Assembly: GCF_022605725.1 (NCBI RefSeq)
Contig: NC_065547.1
Coordinates: 25,461,167 to 25,525,166, forward strand
Length of the DNA stretch: 64,000 bases
Origin: Anthonomus grandis grandis
Taxonomy: Eukaryota; Arthropoda; Insecta; Coleoptera; Curculionidae
Direction of reading: 5' to 3'
Part shown: in pieces, positions 11,716 to 24,400 of the stretch
Numbering within the stretch: position 1 is the stretch's first letter
How the letters are laid out: every line of letters starts with the position of its first letter
The notes under the pieces: generated by a model
What the model was told of the DNA's origin: nothing
The model's database searches: none
The model's input: only the letters and a program-made list of their open reading frames with translations
Translations under genes and position numbers: made by a program

Positions 11716-12502
11716 AGAATTAACTACCATATAGTTACCATGTTTCTTTCTAAATATTGGTCAACATTTTTTGGTTCATACCCAGTTCCTCTACAACTCT
11801 GCTATATGATCTTGCTGAATTCACTTCTAGGGCACTGCAAATTATACTTTTCAGTCATTCTTGCTCTTTGGATATTTATATATGAACTCTTTCGATAGAA
11901 TTTTCTTTTACTTTTTTTGATGTGGTATTATACTTATGACAATCTTGATGACAAAAAAAATACTTCAAAATTCGAACACAAACATTTTTTTTTCGCAAGG
12001 AATCGGTCTATTTTTAAATGTAATTGAAAATTAATTATTATTATTAAACGTTCTATTAAGTACTATTTTAATTCACACAACTGTCAAGAATTAGCAAAAG
12101 AGACCGGTTTAAAAAAAGGTGATCCCATTTTTGTTTAGCACCTATTAATTACAGAATATGGAAGATTTATTCTCTTTTTATTCTAATTTTATTCAGAATG
12201 TACTTGTTAAGTGAAGATTATGTAAAACTATTATTTTGTAGTTTTGTCAGGTTTAAGTCGAATTAAATTCATTTTCTTACTTCATATATGTACAAAATTT
12301 AGAGTCTTGTAGTAATCAACTAGCCCTTTTTAAACAAACTTTTATTTTTGGAATCAATTTTTCATTTCATTTTAGTAATTCAGCAGTTTCGCGACGTGTG
12401 TCAAAATCAACTAATTTAATTGGAATGTTTTATTAAAATGGCTTATTTTAGTATAAAACTTAATTTAAAAGTTGCAGACGAAACAGTTATCGAACGATTT
12501 TT
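11716..12502. other. Unassigned spacer
   Basis: AT-rich sequence with no recognisable feature. Confidence 0.4.
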
Positions 12503-14225
12503 GCGATACAGCGTCGCCACTTATACCAAAAAATAGTAGCAACTGTTATTTTAAAGGAATACCCTGTATATTATTTTATTTTCACTTTATGGTTGTTTTT
12601 GTATGAGTTGTCCTATACCTATCTTTAGTGATTTTCGAGAAATTAATAATTTTCTTTATTTTTTGACCAAAACATAGCTCCAAATAAGTTTTTATTACTA
12701 CGGCACTGGAATGCGCAGAAAATTGAAATTATAAACGCAATTTACGGAAGTATTGTATATTAGTTTTCACTATAAAAATGTGTTCTACGTTATACGGTTG
12801 CTCAAAATTAGTGATTTTACCGCTAGATACAAAAATTGTGATATGTGCATTTTTTTTAAATGGAACGCAATTTTGTGTAAAACTCGGAATATTTTGACAT
12901 ATTTGCTTTAGGTGGCCATGAAAGGTCATGACGCAACAATGTTATGCTATTGATGTTTGATGTTTAACATTTAGTTGGTTAATAGTAAATACATTGGGTG
13001 TTTTTTTAAAATAAAAATTGGTTCGGGTACAACGTCGGGTTCGATATTGTGAGACATTTCTGATACGCACTCAAGAGGATCCAAACATTCTAAATTAAAT
13101 AATATGGACGGATGAAGAAAATTTTTTTAGAGAAGGTATTTTTAATAGAAGAAATCAACATTTTTGGGCTATACAAAATCCACATGCCGTTAAAGAATGG
13201 AATTTCAAGAAAAAATTAGTTTTAATGTTTTTTGTTTACTAAAAGATAATCAAATAGCTTTTTTCATTTACGACGGGTCATTAAACTTCCATAAATCGTC
13301 CATCCATTCCTTCAGACTTTGCGCTTAGTAGTAGATTTTCTCGAAAATTTAACGCTTGAAGATTATCGAAGTTGCTGGTTCCAATTGGATGGGGCACCTG
13401 CTCATTGCACTGAGGAGGCGAGTTATTTGAGAAATTTGATCACCGCTGGTTTAGGCCTTTGGAATCATGGGATTGGCTTGCAAGATCATCTGATCTTACA
13501 CCACTTGATTTTTACTTTTGGGTAATTTGAAGCAAATGCTATACAAGACACCGGTAAACAGTAAACAGGAACTACGTCAAATTTTTAGGTAACTATTTTA
13601 AAGAAACACCCACGTGTATTACTATTATTGATCAAATAAATGTAACTGTCAAACGTCAGTAGCATAGCATTGTTTGGTCATAACCTTTCAAGGCCGCGTA
13701 AGGCAAATATGTCAAAATATTCCAATTTTGACAGAAACTTGCTTTTATTTCACAAACCGAACTACATAGATATAGGAATATGATACCTCGTTAGAAAGGC
13801 ATTTCAATTTCCTTTTAGAATATGTTATAATATACAGGGTGTTGTACCATTTAAAAATGCATTTTTCACAATTTTTGTAATTAGCGGTAAAATCACTAAT
13901 AATTTGACCAACCCTGTATAATGTAGAACACGTTTTTATAGTGCAGACTAATGTATTATACTTCTGTAAATTTTTCTCATAATTTCAATTTTCTGCGCGT
14001 TTAAGTGCCGTAGTAATAAAAAATTATTTGGAGCTATGTTTTGGTCAAAAAATAAAGAAAATAATTAATTTCTCGCAAACCACTAAAAATAGGTATAGGA
14101 ACACCTTATACAAAAACAATCATAAAGCGATAGTGGATCAGAAAATAAAATAATATACAGAGTATTCCATTAAAAATAACAAAGTGGCTACTACTTTTTG
14201 GTATAAGCGGCAACACTGCATCGCT
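12503..14225. mobile_element. mariner-type (DD41D-like) element with very long TIRs
   Basis: Two inverted arms bracket a short transposase remnant: left arm about 12503-12970, right arm about 13638-14225. Shared blocks in order include GCGATACAGC/GCGATGCAGT, TTTTGACCAAAACATAGC, the CGCAGAAAATTGAAATT block and a TGACATATTTGC block. The right arm is longer by about 110 bp, including a stretch with CCCTGTATATTATAAC. Further similarity may extend outward to a CCCTGTATA block at about 14316. The transposase N-terminus is missing, so the copy is internally deleted. Confidence 0.7.
13030..13525 (+). pseudogene. DD41D-like mariner transposase fragment
   Basis: The catalytic domain is readable in pieces: IIWTDEENFFREGIFN with Asp 1 (13111-13113), HFWAIQNPHAV, then LRLVVDFLENL, then FQLDGAPAHCTE with Asp 2 (13388-13390). 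After a frameshift near 13470 it reads DWLARSSDLTPLDFYFW with Asp 3 (13507-13509). Asp 2 to Asp 3 is about 39 residues with the indel, close to the DD41D of rosa-type mariners. At least three frame changes, and no helix-turn-helix domain upstream. Confidence 0.7.
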
Positions 14226-16081
14226 TAAAATATTTTTAATCATTAAATTACCAGCTAAAACCGTATTTTCCGTTCTCTCAAACGTAAACGTCTAAGGTAC
14301 CATCAACTATCAATCACCCTGTATATATACTCTACAGTAAGTTGTGTCACCATCTTGTGCATAAAATTTTTGTGGTTGATATAAGCTGAAAAACAAAGAT
14401 TTTTTTATATATTGTATATGCGCTGCTTTCGTTGGGCTAAGGTTGAAGTTTGCGTGAGGGTTGTTATATTCAATTTTATTCTTTTTAATTTTTTAAATGA
14501 CTTTTTTGTTTGTAGTATATGATCCCTACATGCAAGCCATATAAAATTTAAAACTTTCCATTAATTTATTTGCTGGATGTTGGATGTTTAATAAATGCAG
14601 ATATTTCTTTGAGCACTATCGAACAACTATCAACATAGCAAAATAATCTTGTCAAATATTGACATTTTGGGGAATTTTCGCCTAACAATGTTTTGAAAAT
14701 GAGGTATTATAGTGAGGTCTTGACGATGTATAAAATAAAAGTTTAAAAACTTGTTTAAGATAAAAATACTCGCAATGTTTGTTACGACATTTAAGATAAA
14801 TAGGAGACATCAGAATCAGATCACAGAAAAAATTGTTTACTAGGGTGAAAAATGTGCCGGCCCTGGTTCTAAAACTGCCTTGTACATACGCATCAAGTGC
14901 ACTAATTATTAAAACATGTGTATTTTAATGCACTAATAACAGGTTAATGGTAACAATAAAATAATATTATTTTAATCCTTGTCATGAATTATATATGGTG
15001 GTTTATTCAGCTATACTAACACAAACATTACGAAGAAGATGAAGAATAAGAATGACTCTGATGGGCAAATATTTGTTTTTTAAATTGCCAGAGTGGCGAT
15101 AAGTTCCCATATATGACATCGTCTAGTCATCTCGCGTGAATAAGTGGAAATGGAGATGCTGGAGAATTGTTGTTTTTTATGAGTGATTAATATTCAAGAA
15201 ATGTTGCAATCGGATAAGTCTCATATAATAGCATAAACAGTTTTTTATGAAACAATACCAAATAGCAATAATTAATTAGATTTTCCAACAATTAACAATG
15301 ATCCATTCATTACGACGGGTGTGGCTATTAAGAAATAAGTTATAGTTTTAGATAAGATTTTGTTTTGCCACATAAACGACTTAAAATGTTTCCCTTTATA
15401 GAGTCTGAACCAACAGGTTTTCTCAATCTTTAATTTTTTTTTGTTTCTAACCGCAAACACGCTATTACACGGTTAAGGTACCGTACCATCCATTTCACAT
15501 CGGTCTGGTTCGCTTAACATGAAATCGTACCGCTGCCGCAGTCCGAAGGTGGCAAGTAGGATTATTTTAATGGCTTTTGTTGAAATTACAATATATTGGA
15601 TGGTGCTGGAAATTGGGTGGTGTGAACTTAAAAGTTACTTTCTAAATTTAAAATTATCCCAATAAAAATAAATCATTTTAGCGCAATTGAAACAGATATG
15701 GGCGTATTTATTGAAAGTCATAATTTCGCAATGGTCATGAACTTATCAGTTAAACGAGTAACGTTAATAATATACTGATGGAATCTCCGAATATAAACGA
15801 AACATGCATCTATTAGTATTATTAATATTAGCTGTTATAAATCAACTATACAGCCAAAATAGAACAATGTGCAGAAGCGCGTTTATGCATATACCACATT
15901 TAATGTCTTAGCAGAAAGGGTAAACTTTTAAATAATATAGGCAAAGTATATAGATTTTTAGTTAGGCTGTGATATAGGTACCCCATGTTGGAAAAAGTGC
16001 CTATATATAATTCACCAACAGTGCCCAGGTAAAATGAAAACACCAATTAAATGATCCCTTAATTACACCCTACTGCATATA
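14226..16081. other. Unassigned region
   Basis: No recognisable gene or repeat apart from a possible outer extension of the preceding TIR up to about 14330. One short open frame at 15272-15460 (minus) has no family features. Confidence 0.4.
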
Positions 16082-16282
16082 CAGTATTGGGCATAATCAT
16101 TGCAATATTTTTCTTTTCTTAGTGTATTTTTAATTAGGTTACCTTTTCTAGTTTGCATTAATATTTTGTAAAGTAATAAGCTTGTTGGTCTTAAATATCA
16201 AATTTTTTTATTGTTGTATAAATAAGTAAAAAAGGCTATAAGCATAATAAAAAATAGTATAAATAATTATACTATTTGTTAT

Positions 16283-17224
16283 AGTATAATTGGTGGTATA
16301 GTAGCCTTTAGCTCATATAACAGCAGCACATCTTTTGGGCATTGATCGTAATTAAATTATCGATATTATTCGTATTAATGTTGAGGAATGCTTTGAAATT
16401 TTGCAGCGAAAATTGTTATTTACTGTCTACCATAAGTTATCAATTGGATTGAGGTCTTGCCTATGAGCGGGTCACTTAAGAACTTTGATTTTTTCATTCT
16501 TCAGCCAATCTTTTACAAGCTGAAGATGTTTGGGATTATTGAAACATGGTTTCATCTGTATAAGCTACCATTACATATTTCAAAATGTCCTTATATATAA
16601 ATTTATTCACTTTTTTTTATATACGGTGTAGCGAACCTATTCCAAAGCTTGAAAAATACTCCGATTGGAGAACAGATTCACCTCCACGCTTTACGGTGAG
16701 CAATGCATATTTTTTGTCAGTGCTTCATTCTTGGGATGTTGAACTTTCAATGCCGAGTCACTCCCAAATTGATTAATCTAAGACTTAAAGCTAAAAATGA
16801 CTTTTTTCAATCATTAAAAATTCAGGATATGTGAGGGCAAACTGAAGTGAGCACCAACCTTTTTTTCCTAAGCGTCTCTTTAAAGCTTTGTAAAATTGTA
16901 AACCTCCTTTAACTCATCTTCTTCGGATTATAGGATTATTGATTCTAATGCCTCATGATTCCTCCAAAATATTCGTCATTTTTTATATGAATGGGTAATT
17001 TTCAAAAATTTAAATTATTTCTTTGTCATTATGCGCGCTGGTTTTTCTGGCTGGCTATGTTACCAGTTGCTCAAAATTTCTGTATAATTTGAAACACTGT
17101 AGGCTCAATAAGAAATAATTTTTTAGAATTACACATTTTTTGAGACTCTCCTAATAAAATTGAATTACTTGTATTCAATTTTTAACTTTTCAGCTTTTCA
17201 GATTTCAACTGATACGCTTTACTA
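16283..17224 (-). pseudogene. Tc1-type (DD34E-like) transposase pseudogene
   Basis: On the minus strand in order: KRISVEI near the LINE junction; traces of the paired helix-turn-helix region (CNSKKLFL, PARKTSAHNDKEI); TVKRGGESVLQSEYFSS then LHRI and KFIYKDILKYVM, matching the TVKHGGGS...GPLHRI...Y.DIL.NVM core; NNPKHLQLVKDWLKNEKIKV, matching the DN.PKH motif of the second Asp (here Asn); QDLNPIDNLW, matching PDLNPIENLW with the catalytic Glu position now Asp; and the C-terminal SMPKRCAAVI (stop) AKGYYTTN. Multiple frameshifts and stops. The start lies on the other side of the inserted LINE, near 19866-19890. Confidence 0.8.
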
Positions 17225-17233
17225 CGAGTCGTT
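17225..17233 (+). repeat. Target-site duplication, left copy
   Basis: CGAGTCGTT, identical to 19857-19865, marking the two ends of the inserted LINE. Confidence 0.8.
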
Positions 17234-19856
17234 GAATTGAATGAATTGTCGAAGCAGTGGGCTGCCAAGGCAGTTGTGCATATAAGTCTCCTAATGAACC
17301 CATCATGCCCCACCGGGGGTTACCAGAGCCCAACGGCCTTAGAGAAACAAATAAGGCTCTTTGGTCTGAAGGACTTAAAGTCACTCGGTACACTGAAAGT
17401 GTTACCCAAGTATTACCCCGCGCGTGAGTGCTGGGCACTCCCCGACTACATGGTCAACGTCAAACTACATGCTTCATCCTCCACACAGCACCATCGGCAT
17501 TCCGGGTTGTCCGCAATACCGATAGTATGGAGATGGCTTCTTAAGTGCCAGTGACCGGTTAAAAGACCTGTCACTAGCCGAATTTCGCCTCTTTTTAGGC
17601 GTAGTAGATTTTTGGTGAGACAGGCAGAGGGCCCGCCTATATGCGCTTTGGCCTGTCGCATAACAGGGGACTCAGTCCATCTTCGGTGGGTCCACTTGTC
17701 CAGGAGACCCTTCATTGACGCGACCGCAACGCATTTGGCGATACCAACTATGGGATTCGGCCCCATCGGCACATTCGCGGATCCCAGTCTGGCAAGAGAC
17801 TCCGCTTCCTCATTACCTGCATGGCCTGCGTGGCCAGGTATCCAGATAAGCTGGACCCTGCATCCAACCTGTACCAGTTTTTTCAGGACTTTTATGGACT
17901 CTAGTACAAGCTTGGAGCTTACCTTTGCGGCCGTGAAAGCCTTAATGGCAGCTCTGCTGTCCGAGCATATTGATACGACTGTATTGCGGTATCCGCAGCT
18001 TAGGATTTTCTGTCCGCATTTTAATACAGTGAATACTTCGGCCTGGAAGACAGTGGTGTGCTCCCCCAGCGAGTATGCCCTACTGGTATGTGGGATCTCA
18101 CCAATAAGCCCTGATCCAGCTCTGTTATTCATTCTGGTGCCATCTGAGTACCAAATAGTCCCCCTATTTAGCAATGCAGGTCTGTTGGAATGCTGCCACT
18201 CCACTCTACCTGCAATGTTCGTCACGAATCCCTCGCAGTCCACAGTCACTGGAGCCATGCAGTCACTGCCCATCAGAAGGAGAGGACATTCCTGTATGGC
18301 CCGTGACCAAATTTTTGCGAGACCGGTCTCGCCAGCACATAGTTCGCCGAGGACGTATAGCCTATACGCAGTCCTCATTGCCTCGAATTGCACGACGAGG
18401 TCCAGAGGCGGAAGGCTCAGCAGAGTCTCGAGCGCTCTAGTTGGCGCCGTTTGCATGGAACCCGTTATGCTGAGACATGCAAGACGTTGGACTCTGTCCA
18501 GTTGAGCACGAATTTTCGCTTTCTACGTATATGGCCACCAAACGATAGCCCCGTATATGAGAAAAGGTCTTCCAATGCGCGAGTAGATCCAGTAGAGGAT
18601 CTTAGGAGACAGACCCCAGGTATTGCCGAAAGCCCGTAGCACGCAGGTGGCCTTCTTCATTTTGGTGTCTGCATGATCGTACCAGGAGAGTTTGGGATCT
18701 AACTTGATTGCCAGAAATCGAAATGTCCTGGAGTAATGCAGCTGCACGCCACCTAGAAATATAACAGGGGGGTGCCAAAGTTACGTCTCCTCGTGAATAG
18801 TAGGAGCTCTGCTTTTTTGGGGTTAATCCTGAGACCCCCCGAGGGGCACCATATGTCCACCATACGCAGGGCTCTCATCATAGGGCCCCGCATTGAGACG
18901 GCGTCTTTCCCCGGGCAAAGGATTACCAGATCATCAGCGTAGGCCTGTGTGTATAGGCCAGCATTGTTTAAAAGATTTATCAGGCTGTCGACAACAAGGC
19001 ATCACAAGGTAGGGGACAATACTCTTCACTGCGAACAGCCCCTAGACGCCAACGTTTCGACAATCTCGTTGTTGAGCTGGGCAGATACATGACGTTTCGA
19101 GAGCATGGCCTCTATCCAGCTAACCAAACAGGGTTCTGAGCCGCGGCTCGAGTGCTTGGCAGATTAATGCGAAAGGGGTGTTGTCGAACGCCCCTTCAAT
19201 GTCTAGGAACGCACCCAGACAGGCCTTGACACTACCCAGAGCACCCTCCACCTTCCTCACAAGGTGGTGTAAGGCCAGGTCCGTGGATTTGCCCGCCTGA
19301 TAGGCGTATTGGTGCACATGCAGTGTTTTTTTGACCAGAATGCTTTCCTTAAGATACCGATCAATCAGCCTCTCCATAGCCTTCAGCATAAAGCTGGTAA
19401 GGCTGATAGGTCGGTCCGATTTGGGATCTATAAAATCGCTTTTTCCGAGTTTCGGAATGAAGTCGACATTCACTTGACGCCATAACTTTGGGACGTAGCC
19501 CTGAGCAAGGGTCGTCCTGAATAGTCTGGCTATGTGTGGGTTTAGTACTTCTAACCCATCTTGCAAAAGGCACGGATATAATCCATATATGCCCGGAAAT
19601 TTGAAGGGAAGGAATGTCTTGATTGCCCATTTCACCCTCTCGTAGGTAATTATTCTTCTTGCAGTCTCGAACTCTAAGCGAATCGGAGCCCGAGAACAGC
19701 TAGGAGGATCACGAGATGAGTTGAAGTCTGGGAAGTGAGTGCGCAGCATGACCTCCAGTGACTCTCGCTCATTGGTAGTAAAGCAGCCATCTGGAAGTGA
19801 CAGCGTCCCCACTTTAGTTCCAGATTCCTTGGACAGTACTTTGCCCAGTCGTGCTT
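17234..19856 (-). mobile_element. LOA-type LINE, 5'-truncated, 2623 bp
   Basis: A minus-strand non-LTR retrotransposon flanked by 9-bp direct repeats. Its 5' end (at 19856) starts just upstream of the RT domain. Its 3' end (at 17234) finishes in an ATTCATTCAATTC-like short repeat rather than poly(A). RT plus RNase H plus a Cys-rich tail place it in the I superfamily. The sequence style, for example GAFLDIEGAFDNT, is that of Lian/LOA elements. GC content is visibly higher than the surrounding DNA, which supports a recent arrival. Confidence 0.85.
17270..19812 (-). pseudogene. LOA-type ORF2: reverse transcriptase, RNase H, zinc-knuckle tail
   Basis: The RT domain begins with the GIYGLYPCLLQDGLEVL block, then DRPISLTSFMLKAMERL, HQYAYQAGKSTDLALH and motif A in GAFLDIEGAFDNT. 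A frameshift near 19130 leads to a GCSQ..RVLSP segment (one stop) and an intact catalytic YADD at 18930-18941, then LRINPKKAELLLF. A second shift near 18735 returns to the original frame with LDPKLSWYDHADTK. An in-frame stop at 18523 precedes the RNase H domain: IWYSDGTR, FQAEVFTVL, SICSDSRAAIKA and WIPGHAGHAGNEEAESLA. The expected Asp in the last motif (GNEEAD) is Glu. The CRWC Cys-rich tail is cut by a frameshift near 17446 and resumes at HARG...WGMMGSL. Open frames on the opposite strand are shadows. Recently dead rather than ancient. Confidence 0.87.
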
Positions 19857-19865
19857 CGAGTCGTT
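19857..19865 (+). repeat. Target-site duplication, right copy
   Basis: CGAGTCGTT, matching 17225-17233. Tc1 5' sequence continues to the right. Confidence 0.8.
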
Positions 19866-20144
19866 TTAAAGCTTATTTATGGTGGACATCTTTAATTTGT
19901 ACAACAACGTGAATACTTGGAATAAGTAACAGAAATATAAGTCTTTGTAAATCTTGCAATAATTTGTCCAGATCAAGAAATGTTTATAGATAACATTTTT
20001 AGCGTATCACCACGAACTGGACTTTTTTTGGCGCCAATAAAATCGTTACTCGATCCACAATAAACAAACATAGTCAGATATTTGCTAAGTATTACCATTT
20101 TAATATGGAGTTAAAATCTTGCAATAATTATGGCCAATATACAG

Positions 20145-20959
20145 TATTAATAAAAAAAAATCCTCCAGGTAATTAGTTTAAATTCCTTGACACGTGGATT
20201 TAGTCAGTAAAGAAGGCAATATACAATCAAAGTGTTGGGGTTAAACTATTACGGTAAAAAGGTTGGTGAAAAAGCGCTTGAATCCGTAGAAAGGCATAGT
20301 ACGTCAACCAATATGATGTCTGCTTCTAATTTATGCATGCTCTTTATTGCATTCAGAACAGATTTTCCAATTTGTGGTTTTTAAACAGTACCTGCCCTAC
20401 CTGCATTATTATTACTTTTGTTGAAAACTTCAATTTCCAAAAAACGTCAATGATCATTTAAAAATAGTGATTGATCGGGTGCCATTCTATTCGGATAGTA
20501 TTTTTTATTTTCATTTACAAAGCTATAGATGAAATGCATATTAGCCATTTTAGAATCAAAAACTGACAGGGCTTAAAAAACTCCTCATTTGAACATAGCT
20601 TACGAGTAAACGGAAGAGTTAATACAATCAACAGATAATCTAAATAAAGTTTAGATTATCTGTTTATCTAGTTTAAAAAGAGAGCAGAGCCTTTTGGGGT
20701 TAACAGCACCCTTTTCTGTTATCGATATATTTATTCTTATTATCTTACGTCCACAATTCTAACGTCATCGATCCTTTAACTACCAGGCTCTTAGCTTTTA
20801 AGCCTTTTGCCACATCATTTTTTTTTAGATATGCACTTAATGAGCATTTTTAAACACAGTGGTAGTACTGCAAGTTCACAAACTGGTAAAAATACGGTTG
20901 AAGTGTATTTGTTATAGTCGATTTTAGTTGCTATCGTAGTGAAGTTGGATCATTGTCGC
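20145..20959. other. Unassigned; includes a small perfect hairpin
   Basis: No gene recognised. At 20632-20662 CAGATAATCTAAA and TTTAGATTATCTG form a perfect 13-bp stem with a 5-base loop. Confidence 0.45.
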
Positions 20960-21460
20960 GGAAAGTAGTGTGTAAATCGAGTCATCAGTCGTAGTCGAGG
21001 TCGCAGGTGCTTAGAAGTGACCCTTATTCCACATAAAACCCAATAAGGGCTTCTCTCCAGACTCCTGGTGACCAATTAAAGGTCTAAAAGTTGCAGTACA
21101 CCATCAAGTTTGATTACTGTGAAGTCTAGCTGGGGTACTGTCATAAAAATATACTGTATAAGTCGATTCGGGAGTCGTAGTCAGGATCGAAGTTAAGAAT
21201 TGCTCGCGAGTTACCCCTATTTCCATTACTTTAACACCAATTGGAGGGTCACTATGGGTCAGATGTAGTGTGTGAGTTGGGTCGTAACTTGTTGTCAGAA
21301 GTTGCTCACGAGTTATCTCTATTCCTCAAACTTCTTAAACCCCAATTCATGTGGCTCTTCAGACTCCAGAGAAACGTGAGTACTTCCCACTGTATCTGCA
21401 GTGTTTGCTCCAGAGTTTTCTCTAATACCCAAAACTCTCTATCTTTACATTCATAGTGAC
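20960..21460 (+). repeat. Degenerate tandem repeat, about three units
   Basis: Related blocks start near 20967, 21153 and 21266. Each opens with a GTAGTGTGTAAGTCG-like segment, then GTCGTAGTC or similar, then GAGTTACCCCTATTCC-like and ACCCCAATT-like pieces, with CTCTCCAGACTCC-like ends in two of them. Unit length varies (about 110-190 bp). Short open frames here reflect the repeat and not a gene. Confidence 0.45.
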
Positions 21461-24400
21461 CTAGTGAAGCTTTGTAAATAGGTAAAGACAGCTCATAGCT
21501 TAAACCTGATATACAAAAGAGTATAGTAAAACGGTTCTATTTTCCTGTCTTTGGAGTTAATAAATGGAGATATTTTATAGTGTACAAGTTTGTTTCATTT
21601 ATTACGTTAATTGATTTACCACCATATAAGCTTAGTTGTAAGTGGTTTTTCACTACTACTCTTCATGAAACAATTTTCTTCCCCACTGTTTGGGGAAGAA
21701 TCCAAGCAGCAGTTCTTTTCCCAATATAATCTATATTTTAAATTTAAACCAAATTTCTTAAATATTGTATAGGGAAAAACAAAATTCAACAATTCAATTC
21801 GATAACGAATCAATTTTCAGAAAACTTTAGAAGTTAAATAATCCAGAGAGTCATACTTATTAGGAAGTGCTACTATACTTACTATTATTATTATAAGGAA
21901 CACCTTGTTTAAGATATTATGTACGTATGAAGGTCTCGGGTTTAATTCGTATATTTATTTTTCTACCACCCTAAATTTGCCACCCTAGGCGGTCGCTTAG
22001 TTAACAATGTTCACCACGACCCTGCTTAAAATACATGTTGTTATTTCCTCTCTCTTATGTATAATCACTTGACCATTAAAGCATTTTCTTCTTCGCCACA
22101 ATCCAATTTATTGAAATTATATGCCGAAGAAGTGAAGTTGAGTAATGATATGGCTTCGTCACTGCATATCTGCCTTGTCAGATACATCAGAATGGTTGAT
22201 ATTCCCCCGTATTGTTTATGGTAGCATTAACATGCTAACCCAGATTCTTTTTATACATATTTTAGAATAATAAAATCTTCTTTTATAGATTATACAGGTG
22301 TGCCAAAAGCACCTTCGACCACCCAGACTGGATTTGTTATGTTATTGCGACCGGTACAGCACAAATATGGCGTTGTCTGGTCGGGTGGAAACGAGAACAC
22401 CTGTAAATCCCATAGAGGGCGATTTGAATGTGCTGTTGTAGGTGGTTTTAAACGGTAATTTGTCTAATAGGACGACTTGGAAGCCTGAAATAGCCCTAAG
22501 TGATAATTGGGGGCAGGGACGTACTACTTTTGAAACGGCTTTTTCTACTTTCGTAATGGTATTTAGGCTTGACAGTTTTAAACAGAAATTACTAAATATA
22601 TTTTTATGAAATCTGTGATGAGAGTTTAGTATATTAAAATAAAGTAAATGACAGTCATGTAAAATTTATGAATCAAATACCTAACCTTCAACCAAGATAG
22701 TATAGCTGGAGCAGAAATTATTGAGTTAAAAGTTATTTAATATTTATTGAGGAAGAAAATAACAATTTAATAAAAATGAACAAAAAACATAAAAATAAAT
22801 AATTGACCAAAAGATTTTCTTTCCAGCACTTAGTTCTTTGTTCTAATGGCAGAATGCATTGAACTGAGGATAATATTGAGGATACGTGATATGCAGAGGA
22901 TATTACGCAATATAATAAATAATGACGCGAGTTGAAATTTTCAAGAAGCTAAATTTTAAATGATCAGGTTTTAAATTAGCAATTATATACTTCACCACTT
23001 GAAGATAAAACATTAAAAACCAAAACCCTTTGCGATGCGAGCAAAAGAAAAAAGATACAAGAATACTATTGAGAAGATTTAGGAGTGTTATTTACATTGA
23101 ACTTGAACTAGACTAAACATAGAGAAATGGAATCTACACCAAGAAAGCTATATCAAGAGTCTGGAGGGGGTGAAAACCCATTAACTCCCCATCATATTTA
23201 CCAGGGGACATAGAGATCCCATTTGGACTACAGCAATTAACCAGACCTCCTTTGCAACAAATTTTCACCAAGAATCTTGGCATACGCAAAAGGTTTAATT
23301 GACACAACTCAAGCCAACGAATATTACGTATCCCCATGGATTCGTTCGGCCCTAAGGTGCCTAGAGTACTGTAGATGTTTTTAAGAAAATATCTTTCCCT
23401 GATCGAGCATATTTTTAACTGAACGGTTATATCGGTAAATATAAATGTTAAATAGGGTGCGAGTTATGGATTTAAGACTACTATGGCATACGGTGCATCT
23501 CTTTATTATTTTATCTTATTAACGAGATACGGAGAATATCTTTTCCCTACAAGATTATGCGCGTAGGCACAGTAGGCAAAGAGATGCTATTACTGCCGAT
23601 TAAGTTTATATGTCGATCATGTCAGATCTTGCTTTATTAATTAACTCGTCACCAGGATCATGCGATCTAACTTATGATAACTGATAGATTTTTGCCTATA
23701 AGGTTGTTTGAAGGAAAATGTGTAAATGAACAAAAGAGACAAGTTAAGGCAGAGATACGGCGAGATGTCGGCCAACTAAAGCCGCAGTGTGCGAAAACTT
23801 TATCTATAATTTTAAGAGAGAATGACCCTGCATCATAATCTGGTGATGGCCGTTTATCGGATGCCTCTTTTCATGTTTAACTGAGGCTATTTCTTTTTAC
23901 GTTAAAACATAGCTGCTTGCGTTAAAATATAATTCAAAGAGAAATTCTTGAAAATTACATTTAACCCTGTCATTACACCATTTAGATTGACTATTACCAT
24001 TCATTGAGATTAATCTGTGACAAAATTTTATAGTTAACTCTATCAATATATATCTTTAGTCGTCAGTCATTACAATGTCAAGCTGATAACGTCAAGAAAA
24101 AAATGGAATAAAATAGCAAGGTTAATTATTCTATCTCATAGGCAGATGTCGTTTTTCTAAACATTATTTGAGAACATTATTTAGAAAAAATAAACAAAGC
24201 ACACTTCTATCCGTGTCACATATATTTTATAATTACGTATCCTAAATAATTATATTAAATATTTGTATAACAATAATGGACTTTATACCAGCCCAGCTGA
24301 TGAAAGTTTTGGGTGAAGATTATCGCATCAATGTTCCTACTGTCAATAACAAGTCATAAGCTAAAAAGAGAATGATTGCATTTTTTTGACTTTTCTATCA

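Larger units (their letters stand above)
16082..20144 (-). mobile_element. Tc1-type transposon interrupted by an LOA-type LINE
   Basis: Left end at 16082 reads CAGTATTGGGCATAAT inward after a TA. The right end near 20144 reads inward with the same core (TTGGCCATAATTATTGCAA) and is also next to a TA. The transposase lies on the minus strand between 16283 and 17224. The LINE at 17234-19856 is inserted just after its start, so the original Tc1 element was about 1.4 kb. The right tip has a few extra bases compared with the left. Confidence 0.8.

Noticed and set aside
17612..18505. Long plus-strand open frame of 297 codons
   Set aside because: It is antisense to the RNase H part of the LOA ORF, which has clear catalytic motifs.
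22286..22424. 9-bp inverted repeat TACAGGTGT enclosing about 120 bp, as a MITE
   Set aside because: Arms too short and subterminal similarity too weak to exclude chance.
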